Positions 46,206-57,199 of a stretch of DNA of 64,000 bases are shown one piece after another. The notes under the pieces were generated by a model. That model was not told the origin of the DNA. It worked only from the letters and a program-made list of their open reading frames with translations, and did no database searches. Position 1 is the first letter of the stretch; the number at the start of each line of letters is the position of its first letter. The stretch is taken from NCBI GenBank assembly GCA_012064415.1, contig SSNU01000060.1, positions 482,824-546,823 on the forward strand, in the 5' to 3' direction. A program made the position numbers and the translations under genes. This stretch comes from Gyrodactylus bullatarudis (taxonomy: Eukaryota > Platyhelminthes > Monogenea > Gyrodactylidea > Gyrodactylidae).

Positions 46206-48749
46206 TTTATGTCATTAATTAAAAATCTGTTTATCGCAATTCAATTGTTGGTTTAACCTTTTGGCATTGAATCTAACATACTGATTCAAGTGTTAAACCC
46301 CTCGCTCTATCCCTGGCATAGGATTAAAAATCATCGGGGAACTAAAATATTAAATTAAATCTTGGACTTGATATCGAAATAATACCAACCTTCTGTACAT
46401 AATCAGCTTGCATTCAAAAGATTGATAAAAGATATAAGAGAAACAAGTAATCATAATCAACTATGCATCATTCTGAAGGAAGTCAATCCTGCATTTATTT
46501 AACTTCATTTATTGCGAAGTTTTCTTTGCCCACAAATGAATTCATTAAATCATTCGTTATCAATATTATTTTTAAATTGTTACAAATACAAATGTCAAAC
46601 ATTCAAATGTATATATAATGTAAGGTATACAGAGTATGCTATGTATGCAAAATAATAAATTCTGAATTTAATTATAATTTTTTTGATTAATTTTCTTCAT
46701 ACGACTAATCAATGATCGTCAATGATCATTAGGCTAGGGTGAACAACTCTTGAAAGTATTAATGTCTGGCATATATATATTAATAAAACAGCGAAAAATA
46801 TTATTGATATTAATTCTTGTGATTTGATATTTAGGTTCGTGGGAATTTGATAGTGAAGAAGGGACATTAAAATTAGCAAAATAATTAACTCGGTTATCTG
46901 AGAACTCAAAATGATGCTGGCTAATTTGAGTTTCTATTCTATTCTTTCTGGGGTAATTGCATGATAAGATTATTCATTCAATTTAGAAAATCTATTTATT
47001 TTAGGATTCAGTAAAAAAAGATCTAAAACTAGTTAGATAATAAGGCTTGGAATGAGATCATTGAAATATATAAATAGTATTTTGTGTTTGATAAGCTTAT
47101 CGTACCACTGAAGAAGGCGTGTTAAGACAATCACCGTCAAAATGTTTACATGTCCAAAGGCTGAGAATACCTTTTTCAAATAAATCTATTTATTTTTAAT
47201 GCGTATACTTTAAAGTAGAAACACGATTTAAGGATTAAAATGAAAACAGCTGGGCACCGATTTTTCAAAAGAAACATTTGAATTTCTACCGGTTCCTAAG
47301 GTATTTTATCTATTTAACAATATTGAGATTTTGTTCCTTTAATAATGCATTAGATAAAGTCATTCATGATAATATTTAAGAAAGGAACAAATATTAATGA
47401 AGATCTCAATTTCGAGCACAGTTGTCAGTGTGATAAAAGCCATATAAATAAAGGTTGGACAAATTAAAAGATGCGAACAATTTACAGTTTTACAACAGAG
47501 CTTTCAGCATTTTAAACCTATATTTATATGGGATTCATCCCACTGATAATTTTGCTGAAAATTGAGATCTCTGTTTCTAAAAAATCGTATTTTAATCAAA
47601 ATTCCTGTGCCATCATTCATTCCTAACTCATCACTGAATGAATCATCAGTAACTCAGTTCAGAACCAGTTTAAAATTTTTTTTAATTCCAAAAATAAATT
47701 AATTTAAGGAATTTTTTTCCAAAATTAGCCCCAGAGTGGGAATAGGTCTAAAAAATATCCACCATTAAAACTATTTCAACTAAGCCATTCCAGACAAAGT
47801 GGCCTGAAGAGGCCTTCGCACAGAGAGCAAATTAATTCATATTTTCTTCAGTAGAAATACTTGAAATTGGTATTCAAAGATCTCGAAGCAGTAAAAGCGT
47901 TATCAAATTTGTATTTCAAACGCATAAGAAGGAATTTAGTCAACTGAATAAAATATTAGTCTTTATTTGTTCATTTAGAAATATTCAATGAGTATTTCTC
48001 TAAAGAGAGTAAAAATTAACTTTTTAATTTCCCAGATAAATGTAGATGATTGAAATGAGTCTTTGACAGGAAATTTTATATTAAAATTTTGACATTCTAG
48101 TGACTTTGTCTATAGTGTAAGACAGATGAGATTTATATTGAATAATTTTTCAACTGAAAAAATCAAATTATAATAATCTTTTGATATACAATGTATATTA
48201 TACATTACTCACTACTAGACTTGAACGAAATTTTCTAATATTACTAAAAGCGTCCATTTCGCTTCAAAATACCTTAAAAGAGAAACAAAATTATCAAATC
48301 AAGTGAAATTTAGTAGGATAACATTAAAAGGCTTTAAGATTTTATTTATCCTATCGATGGGCAATTTTGGTAATATTGGAAAATTTCGTTTAAGTCTATT
48401 ACTCACTAATAATATTTGAAAGATTGGTACTTTTAGATTCAGTAATTTTTCTTTAAACGAATATCTGAAAGAAAGTTAATAATTTTATTTTAACCCTTCA
48501 AGCATTATTGGGTCATAAATGGAACAGGTAACTTTGTCAAGCAAAATTCTGTTTTTAAGAAACTGAAAATAATCTATTGCCCTCGATTGTGGATTCATTG
48601 AGAAATTATGAAATTTTCAAAAGGACTCGGTTTTTAACAAATATTAAAAACCTCTCATAGAAATCAAAGAGAAAAAAGGAAGAAAATTTTAACGAGAAAC
48701 CATGCTCGAAGAATTCGAGAATCTGATCACTATAATTTAGAACTTGGCG
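46206..48749. other. Unassigned AT-rich DNA with one MITE end relic
   Basis: TAGGCTAGGGTGAACAACTC at 46730-46749 is an isolated end of the 429-bp hAT-like MITE. Otherwise no gene or repeat was recognised. Confidence 0.5.
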
Positions 48750-49095
48750 TCATTGTTAATGTGAAGATGGGAATTTAAGAATTTTTTTTCATCAAGAAAT
48801 CGATTTAAATCTAGCTCATGTTCACCATGGGAAGAAAAAAAAATTGAAAATCTTTATGAAAATTTAGGCATATTTCAAATTTCACTTTTTAGGACATGAA
48901 ATTTTGTTGATTTTTTTCAATGTAAAAAGGGTCATCAAAAGTTGATCACAATTGGACAAAAAAAATTATCATTATTAAATTTAAAGCTGTGATAAACCCG
49001 TCATTTTTCAGTGATCTTGGCTCATCAAAGTTTCATTGATTTTTAAGTAGTGAAAATTGTGAAGAAATCAAGAATTCAATTTTCCAACGATGATG
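48750..49095. mobile_element. MITE family A fragment
   Basis: Follows the left half and centre of family A (TGTGAAGATGGGAATTTAAG, CATTGATTTTTAAGTAGTG) and ends shortly before the Mutator-like element. Confidence 0.6.
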
Positions 49096-49128
49096 GGATT
49101 TTTGTAGGTATTTTTATACAGTACAACG

Positions 49129-50504
49129 TTTTTTAATGGGTTATTTATGGAAATAATAGTGGTTGACAGGGGTATTTTGAAAAATGCCATGATATTTTTG
49201 AAAAATGCTGAGACACACCACTCTTTTTGAAAAATGCCATGAGTTTCTGACACTATTTTGAAATTTGTCAATTTTTTTTCTAAATCTCCATCTATGTAAG
49301 TTTGCTTAGTTTTCCAGAATTCGACACCTTTGGGCCATTAAGCAAGAAATTGATATTCTCTTTGAACCTTGTCTTGATGTTCTTAGAGATGTGAAACAGG
49401 CAAAACAAGTGCACAGCTGTGGGTAGACATTTAGACACACTCTCGAAAGACCTTTCTCGCGGTCAGATAGTATTACAACATCACTTCTAGAAGTTAGTCC
49501 AACACTCTTATCCAAGTTCTCCAAGAAAAATGTCCATGTCTTCTCGGATTCTGTTGGTCGATTGTGACGGCGATTATGTACGTGTTGCTATTGCCATCTA
49601 GACCTGTTGCGATCAAAAGCGTGTACTTATGCTTCCTGATAAATGGCACCCATCTACGGCAATAATTGGCAGAGCCGAATTGAACGCTTTGGCTGAAATA
49701 TTCAGGCATAGGAAGGCTGATTCTAACTCGTTTCCATTCTTGATCAGATCTGTTGTGGTACCGGGATTATTCTGTTGTGTAGACTCCAGAAACGATTCCA
49801 ACTTCGCAAAAGAATTAAGGAAATCATTTTGATTGTCTGTCCTAAGGTCACTAAGGCTCTTCCACGCACAATAATATGAGGCATCCTATCCAAGCTGGCG
49901 CTTAAGGACTTTCTTGCAATCTTCTGGTGTTACTTCCTTTATGTCTTCGAAAATCTTTTTGTCATTGGCTTTAATTTTGTCTAAAAATCAAAAATAGGTT
50001 ACTCACTTCTTTGCAAGAATGGTTGAGGATTTTGTTATATATAACAATCCGTTGACTCTCCTGTTGAAGTTCAATTGAAATTCGCAGCCATCTTTCTTGC
50101 ATTTAAAACTGTAGAACGAAGAAGTGGTTTTCGCAACTCTGTGGGGCCGATGACAATGTTCAATGAGTCTATAAAGATTCTGTTTGATTTCCTTAACATT
50201 TTGATATGTCGAACCGATATGTAGGTAGGTGTTTATGACGAAATATTTTTTTATTCTAAAGTAAGAAAGTCTACCTCTTATTGGCTATCTAGGGGTGCGG
50301 AGGTAGGTTTTTAGGGGGTTTGGTTGCTATAAGATTGATGGGAGATTATTTATGTATTTAATACCTTGTCAACAGGATATCAAGACAAAAACTAAGCAAA
50401 CTTACATCTAGATAGAGATTTAGAAAAAAATTGAAAAATTTCATGGCATTTTTCAAAATACCCCTATCAACCACTATTATTTCTCTTAATAACCCTTTTT
50501 TAAT
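49129..50504 (-). mobile_element. Mutator-like element (MULE) with perfect 9-bp duplication
   Basis: Element 49138-50495 (1358 bp). Inverted termini GGGTTATT...GAAATAATAGTGGTTGA extend for over 100 bp on both sides. TTTTTTAAT is duplicated at 49129-49137 and 50496-50504, exactly the 9 bp made by Mutator-type transposases. The inner parts encode a decayed transposase on the minus strand. Confidence 0.92.
49306..50140 (-). pseudogene. MULE transposase relic
   Basis: In minus-strand order: a cysteine-containing N-terminal segment (FYSFKCKKDGCEFQLNF, about 50120-50070) resembling the DNA-binding region of MULE transposases; IFEDIKEVTPEDCKKVL (about 49960); AKLESFLESTQQNNPGTTTD; then LPIIAVDGCHLSGS with the first catalytic Asp; LLIATGLDGNSNTYIIAVT; and FLENLDKS...VILSDREKGLS with the second acidic region, ending near PKVSNSGKLSK-like sequence. 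At least two shifts and one stop separate these pieces. The order and motifs fit the MULE core well. The C-terminal SWIM finger is not visible, so the element is internally shortened and inactive. Confidence 0.82.
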
Positions 50505-51482
50505 TCATTATTTACTGTTGAAAATTGATAGCATTTTTAGATTATCTGAAGAAGAAAAACTAACTTAACAAAAATAGATTTTATAGTTTTAATAGATATA
50601 TATTCATTTAATCTTAAAAGACTCGGCAAAAAGTTTATACAGTGAAATAAGATTCTTGCATTGAAAAAAGTCGGTTAATTGGGTTTTGTGTTGTACTTGA
50701 GAGTACAATTTTTGTATCTGATTTGGGACTGTTGCTATGATTGCTCTGATAATTTTTTTCTGACTTTTGCACCTGGGTTAAGAACAGTGTGTCTGGAATT
50801 TTCTGACTCGAATTTTCAGCCAGTGGTTGTTCTTGAAAGAAATATAATTTTTAGACTTTAATCAGTTAAAGATAAAGATGAGAATTTATGACCTTAACAG
50901 AAATCAACATTTTTTTCTTCAAGAACTCGATAATAAGAGTCGATATTGATGATTTCTATTTTGAAATCAAAATTGAGATGAAATGGTCTTTAGCCGAAAT
51001 ATGGACAATTTTAAGCTAAATTCATAATTTGAGCAGGAATTTTTCGTTGATTTCAGTATAAAAGATTTCCAAGATCTTAACTAGCCGAAATTTTCCCTCC
51101 CAACCAATATTTTAATGATTCCCTTGACGATCCTAGAAATCAAATTTTGAACACCTTAATTAGACTGCAATCAGCAAAAGATTTTATTTAATTTCAAGAC
51201 CGTCAACATGAAATTTTAAATTGACCAGCCAAAGACCATTTTATCTCAAATTGTATGAATGAGATACGCATAAGATAAAAAAATGCGTCATCAATAGACT
51301 TGGATGAAATTGTCTGTAATTTTGTTTAAATAATCTTTAAGCTATTTCGAAATCATTCCACTATGACTCTTAGAATGCTTCAGGTATTAAATAAATAAAA
51401 TTTCGGAAATTTTCAAATATTGGACTTTTTTTATTCGATTTTATGCAATTAAAATAGTTTAAATTATCTTTTTATAATTTAT
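50505..51482. other. Degenerate palindromic relic and spacer
   Basis: Around 50868-51260 GAGATGAAATGGTCTTT and its complement AAAGACCATTTTATCTC, plus a TAAAGATGAGAATTTATGAC start, suggest an old palindromic MITE. No gene. Confidence 0.4.
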
Positions 51483-52378
51483 GTCATCAGTAGGGCAGTC
51501 AAAATGCTATTTTTAATATACTGCTAGAATTTCTATGAGAATTATGAAATTAAAATTCTTGCTATTCTTGCTACTCAAAATCGAATGCAATTCTATTACT
51601 ATTTTTTCTAGGCTAAGCCCTGATCGGATTAACGATAACATGAAAAAATCTTACTTTTCTTGATTATTATCATCTCTTCATTTGATGTTTGCTGTTTCTA
51701 AAACATCTCAATCTCGTAGCCTGGTCTGAGAGCTTTTGATTGGTCTGACAAAAATTCTAAGCTTGAGATGTTATTTAAACTTCATTCATTTCATAATTAA
51801 ATGTGTGACCAGGATGAAATTTTTAGCCTCATTTTTCTGCCACCATTTCTGATAGAATTATCAGTTCTAGTTATTATTTTGTATATTTTTTTATGTGTAA
51901 AAAATGCATCAACATTATGTCATTTAGTTTTAAAAATCCAGAATTATTCAAACCGCCTTTCAATTTTCAATAAATTTTTACTAAAATCCAGAATACCTTG
52001 GCCATATAATGAGTTTCTTAAGTTTTATCTTCAAAAATAGTAATCATCAAGTGAATCTTCATGGTAAATTTCGTTGTTTTGTCTGTGGGATATTGTGGGA
52101 AAAATGGGCAATGACATGATAGAGAATGACTTTCACGCTTTAAAATTATGGAAAACATGATCTGAGTACTAAATTCTATCAGAAAAGTAAGTCCTCTCGT
52201 GAGTTGTTCGGAGAAAAAAAAATTTCACCCTAGCCTAGTGATCACTGACGTTAAGAATCAGTTTTCTGCCCTGCCAAATCGAAGTACTTGGTAATTAAGT
52301 ATAATATTTTTTCATATGCTAGTAAAATGCTATATTTTTTGAAAATTCTGCTATTTTTATGACCGCCCTAGTCATCAC
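51483..52378. mobile_element. hAT-like MITE, TAGGGCRGTCA family, with a nested MITE
   Basis: Element 51491-52370 (880 bp) starts TAGGGCAGTCAAAATGC and ends ATGACCGCCCTA. Flanks GTCATCAG (51483-51490) and GTCATCAC (52371-52378) match at 7 of 8. A TAGGC-family MITE occupies about 51810-52237. It abuts the LMX1 stop codon. A 288-bp sister copy is at 56573-56860. Confidence 0.85.
51810..52237 (-). mobile_element. TAGGC-family hAT-like MITE, nested copy
   Basis: Matches 1-408 and the complement of 2099-2527 over about 425 bp. The right end TTCACCCTAGCCTA is intact; the left terminus is eroded (AGGATGAAATTTTT). Confidence 0.8.
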
Positions 52379-53758
52379 TATCGAGCTCTTGGTAGAATAA
52401 TTTTGAATTTTGCAAAATTCATAAAGATTCTTAAGATATCTTATAAAGAAGAGAATATCAATTGAAAATTTAATCCGTTTACCTTGCTTAAGATCGAAGA
52501 GGGAATAGTCATTCGATATTTTCTGGATGCTGAGATCACTGTTTGAGTCGGAAGAGTTGAAATTTCCATTGGATAACGAGGCAGCTGGAAAAGAAGGCAT
52601 CTTACTACCCATCTGATTGAATGGCTGGAAAGGAAACAGGTGCTGCATATGCTCTTGAGTTTGACTAGAAATATGGAACATTGATCGTTTAATTTGATTG
52701 TTATTTTCCTGATTTTGTCTGCGAGCAATTTTTTTAACCTGAAAAGGATTTGATGCAAATATTTTCCATGAAATTTTCACGAACATTCAAGCTTACTTTA
52801 GCCCGTTGATTCTGAAACCAAACCTGGACAACTCTCACGTTTAAACCTGTTTCGTTTGCAAGGTTTTCTCTGATCTGAAATCAATAAATTGTAACTTATA
52901 AGTGGTTTCTTGTTTGATTCAACAAACTTTTCTAGTTGGCTTTGGATTCATCTCAAAGGCATGCTTGAAACGTCTCCTCTGGGCAGCGGTGAGAATGGTA
53001 CGGGGACGTTTCGAATTTCTAAAGGAGTCATTATCTGAGTCAACTTCATTGGTTGATGCTACATCTTCATCATGGTATGTAGAAGCGTCTTCATCATCTT
53101 CATCTTCTTCATCTCGTGAGAGTAGTAAATTATCTCCCTTTTAAAAAAAGAAATTTTTGAAATAGACTTTTTCTTAGCTATATTATCTATGCGTTGAATT
53201 TCTTTAATGAAAACATACTTGAAAGCTGATTTCCAGTTCATCAGTAACAACATCTTCGTCATCAGTATTTATCGAGTTGTTAAATTTCAATTTCGAGTCC
53301 ATAAATGGTTCCTGAACTCTAAATTCTCTTGAACAAAACAACGCTGAACCTCTGCAAATATAACTTTCTCCTGGCTCAAGCCTTCGCTCACAAACACAGC
53401 AAATGAAACACTTGACATGATAATTCGAATTCGGCTGACACAAGCACATTCCCTGGGGTATAATAATTGTTTTGAGCTGATCATTTGAAAAATGAATAGG
53501 ACAGTTTTCATTCGGTCCGCCAGTTTTGAAAATTTTCTCATTCACTTCAATCTTTCCATTACAAGTAGCACAAATGTTACCAAAGGATCTGTAATAGTCT
53601 TCCTTACAAAATAATCTACCATTACGTAAATGACAAACATCCGTTAGATTAGTTAAACAAATTGAACATTTAAGACATTTCTGGTGCCAATAGTCCCCAT
53701 CGATCTTGCAGAGATGTCGTTCGTAAATTGGTTGATCACAGACTTGACATTTCAACAT
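52378..53758 (-). CDS. Lmx1: LMX1-type LIM-homeodomain transcription factor
   Basis: Spliced model on the minus strand: 53758-53219, 53137-52928, 52874-52797, 52738-52483 and 52439-52378, with introns of 81, 53, 58 and 43 bp and a 381-residue product. LIM domain 1 (residues about 4-56: CQVCDQPI...[10 protein letters not shown]...CKEDYY) is regular. LIM domain 2 (CATCNG...[14 protein letters not shown]) has about 47 residues between its second Cys and the His instead of the usual 17-19. An acidic linker ([10 protein letters not shown]) leads to the homeodomain starting [20 protein letters not shown], with [16 protein letters not shown] at an intron and [14 protein letters not shown] then KKIARRQ. 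TILT...RRRFK, KP.RK and QNQRAK.KK are LMX1 hallmarks. LMX1 proteins are nuclear DNA-binding regulators of neuron and limb identity. The C-terminus is short; the last exon is tentative, because without the 43-bp intron the frame runs into the adjacent MITE. Confidence 0.88.
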
Positions 53759-53794
53759 GATGAAATTTTTTCATACCTTGCCTGGTTTATTAAC

Positions 53795-53952
53795 CAATTT
53801 ATACGTGTGATAAAATGTGGGTGAAGAAATACCATCTCACACATTCCATTGGACTCATGCATACATGAGGATGACGCTATTTGAGTAGACAATGCCTACT
53901 CCTTTTCCTATTGGCTCGCAAGGAAACAAGGGATTTTTTTTCCTATTGGCTA
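53795..53952 (-). promoter_or_regulatory. Candidate Lmx1 promoter: TATA and two CCAAT boxes
   Basis: On the minus strand, TATAAAT at 53803-53797 lies about 40 nt before the ATG. Two copies of AGCCAATAGGAAAA (53916-53903 and about 53950-53937) lie about 150 and 190 nt upstream. The repeated, similarly oriented CCAAT boxes argue for a real core promoter with a very short 5' leader. Confidence 0.45.
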
Positions 53953-54116
53953 ACCACAAATACTCATTTATACTTGGATTTTCATACCTACTGATATTTA
54001 GATTTTGAAAGTTTGATTAATCTCAAGATAAATTTCACAATTAATTCAAGTAAAGATTAGAAAGTCAAATTTTTTCAACTTTTTTCAACTTACACTCCCT
54101 GAGGTTATAATTATTC

Positions 54117-54338
54117 TCAGAAATAAGACTCATAAAATTTTAAAACTTTAAATGCACATCTACGAACCCAAATAGGGTTAATCCCTGAGACCGAGATAAG
54201 TGCATTGTACGAGTCCAAATGAGGATATAGGGAATGTAGAAATCTATATTGCACCCGCTCAATTTTTAGAGATTGAGCGTTATTCAAATTAGGTAGAAGA
54301 GGGAAAATGTAGTCGAAAAGAGGAAATACCAATGACAC
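54117..54338 (-). pseudogene. LINE C-terminal fragment
   Basis: The frame reads IFPLLPNLNNAQSLKIERVQ, RFLHSLYPHLDSYNALISVS and INPIWVRRCAFKVLKFYESY. This matches the post-reverse-transcriptase region of Jockey/RTE-type elements (a Q.IERVQRRF motif, then ...L..RR...L..). No catalytic region is present, so it is a 5'-truncated relic, lying about 360 bp upstream of the Lmx1 start codon. Confidence 0.6.
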
Positions 54339-54339
54339 T

Positions 54340-56564
54340 GGATTTAGAGAATTTTCTTATAGAATATATAACCTATAGATCCAAAGTTAAGGAGACAATT
54401 TCTCCAGGAAGTAGAGGCGATTCCATGAGGGTTGCAGGGAGACCAGATGGGAGGATAATTTTGCATTTATCTCCAAAAACTAGCCATTTTTTCCTTTTAA
54501 ACTATATTTTTTTGAGTCTGTTCTAATATACAGAATCTTGATTGAAATTGATACTTTTTGAATTTGGGCCAAGATTTATTAATGAACTTTACAGCGATAA
54601 ATGACGAAATTAAGATTTCTGATTAGTTTTTCATCCATCACAGACTGTGATTCACAGTAGGGCAATAAATCAGAATTTTTGTCTTCATACTAATTTGAAA
54701 ATGTTAAATGTACACATAAACACGTTCAACGGAACCTCTTCACATTGATTTTCCACGCTTGGTAGCCCGTCTAATTTCACATCGGTAGTTCAGGCTCTGA
54801 TGGTGTGTCTACATAGGGAGCGGGCACTTCCCTCAGCCTGTGTTATTGACTGCATAATACATTGCTACTGATGGGATCGGGACAAAAGGTACTATCAAAT
54901 TCTTAGACAAATAGGAAAAATATCTGAAGATCTGAAAACGTTATTTTTATTTACATATTTGTTTTCAAAGATCGAAATTTTCGTTTTATGTAGATAAACC
55001 TTATTTTGAAAAGCATTACATGTAGAATCTAATAAAAGAAATTAGAATTGCATTGTGTTTACATTCCATTCTGTATATAATATTATATAATGAAATTTAG
55101 TTGTCGACTGGTTTTATCACGAGAAGGATTCGTCCTTTGTAAAATGAATTACAGGTGGAAATAAATTAATTCACGCCATTGAAAGTGAAGATGCTAGCAG
55201 ATAAACCAAGAATAAACAGTTATAATAATTGACAGTGTCTCAGTTTGAATTAAAATACATCATCAGAAAGTGGTAGTTTTATTCAAAAAACATGACCTCA
55301 GTGTTTTCAAAAGAATTAAACAATTTTTTCAAAGATCAAATATGAAATAACGGCAGAAATTCATTTCAAGTATTATAAATTTTTGAATACAGAATTTAGT
55401 TTTTTGTTGACAATTTCTAAAATTCTATCGTTCAAAAGTTGCTTTGGAATTATCAGACATTGATATCAGAGTAATAATTTATTCGAAGCTTACTAGAGGC
55501 TTACATACGATGATTTCCTATCACATATCATAATGAAGGATGAAAAGGATCAGAATCGTAAAAGGTAGTAGGCACAGGGCTAATGAAAACGTTACTCAGC
55601 CTTATTCTGGTGTATTTTGAATTGCTCGTATCGAGTTGTTTTACAACCTAGCATTTAAGGTTTCAAAAGAAATTTCCAAGGTAAGTTTGAGAAAGGTAGA
55701 AAGAAAAATTGAGACATGAAGGGCCCGAATTATCCTGAGAATGCTCATTTCTATGTCGTAATCTAATGAAAACTATTTTCAATCAGATACAATAAGTCTA
55801 GAAACTGATATTTCTGATGCAGAGATTTACTATTTCTTTGCATTATCGCTGTTTTTGAAATATTCTGAATCTCCATGGCGATTATTTCAATCATACTCAC
55901 AAGTAGGCGGAATAAACTTGAGGAAAGGGAAAAGAATTTCATTTATTTTTTTTTGAAGTGAGAGAAGTTCTCTCTCCCTCAACCACAGGAGGACTATTTC
56001 CAGTATACAAATAAGCGTTGAAAGTGTTTTCTCTCTTTTTTTCATCATATTCAATTGTTATTTATCTGTAAGACAATTGATTCTTCTATTACTACTATAT
56101 AGTTACTCCCTCCTTTGGTGTTCTCATACATAAGGGTATTTACTCAAATATATATACGTATTTTGGGAATACAACTATAAATCGCCACAAGGGGTTATTC
56201 ATGCCCTCATCCTGGCTATCGATTCATTAATCATATTCTTTTTCATGATACATGTTGAATAAGAAAACCATTGAGATATTTTGAAACTACAATCAATTTT
56301 GGAGAAAAAAATTTTAATTTAAAATTCACATTCGCCAGGGGTGAGAGTTTGATAGATCCTGGTTCCATGCATAAAAACAATAGAATTTTAGCCATTTCAA
56401 AATAAGCGTTTGGGAAATTCCTGTAAAAACAATTTCTATAAATTTACAGAAATCAATCATTTTTAACAGAAAGGCTTATATTTTTAGATGATTCAAGTTA
56501 TTGGAATCTAGTAAATGATTTTGTACATCTGAGAACAATTAATATCTTAAAAAATAGTTTCTAT
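54340..56564. other. Unassigned intergenic DNA
   Basis: Small GC-richer patches near 54740-54860. No gene, RNA or repeat recognised. Confidence 0.5.
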
Positions 56565-56868
56565 TTGATAAGTAGGGCGGTCACAAAATAGCATTTTTTC
56601 AGAAAAAAATAGCACAATTTTCAAAATATTTAGCATATAAAATATTTGCATAAAACCTCCAGAACAGGTCCTATTACCAGATTGAGACGCTTTAGCAAAA
56701 AATAGCAATTAATTAGTTTGTGATTTTTTCGATTTTGAATAGCAGAAAAATAGCAAAATTATTTTCGTTAGGAATTATCCTTGATGCTCGAGAATGTTAA
56801 TTTTTATAAATCTCATTAAAATTCTAGCAACATATCAAAAATAGCCTTTTGACCGCCCTATGGAAAAG
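56565..56868. mobile_element. Short hAT-like MITE, TAGGGCRGTCA family
   Basis: Element 56573-56860 (288 bp) starts TAGGGCGGTCACAAAATAGC and ends AAATAGCCTTTTGACCGCCC+TA. Flanks TTGATAAG and TGGAAAAG match at 6 of 8. AAATAGC(A) recurs about seven times, as expected for subterminal transposase-binding repeats. Confidence 0.82.
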
Positions 56869-57094
56869 TTATTAAATTTCAACTATTTTTGATAAAATTA
56901 TTTTGTATTTTTTAAGAGATTGAGTAGCTCCTGTATTTGATTGCTTTGAACGACGGATATTCTCAACTTCAATAACTTCTTTTTAGCTTATAAGAAATGA
57001 TGTTGTAATAGAAAAATATAAAATAATCAATAATAAAATATCAAAAATTAATTTACTCAATAAAATAACACCGTGAAAAACGATAGTTGATCCA

Positions 57095-57199
57095 TAGAAT
57101 TCGTAATCAGCGTATTCACAAACAATAGGTCCTATGGATAGACAAAAGATTGAATGCGAGTCATGAAAAAAATTTCTCCGAGACTTTAAGGGTTAAAAC
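57095..57199 (+). repeat. About 100-bp dispersed repeat, copy 2
   Basis: Same block as 3721-3816 (ATTCGTAATCAGC, GATAGACAAAAGATTGAATG, GACTTTAAGGGTTAAAA). Confidence 0.7.

Noticed and set aside
46719..52250. Longer homology between 46719-46749 and the complement of 52231-52250, suggesting a bigger element
   Set aside because: Beyond the TAGGCTAGGGTGAA terminus the similarity is limited to a few flanking bases resembling GATCA; probably chance.
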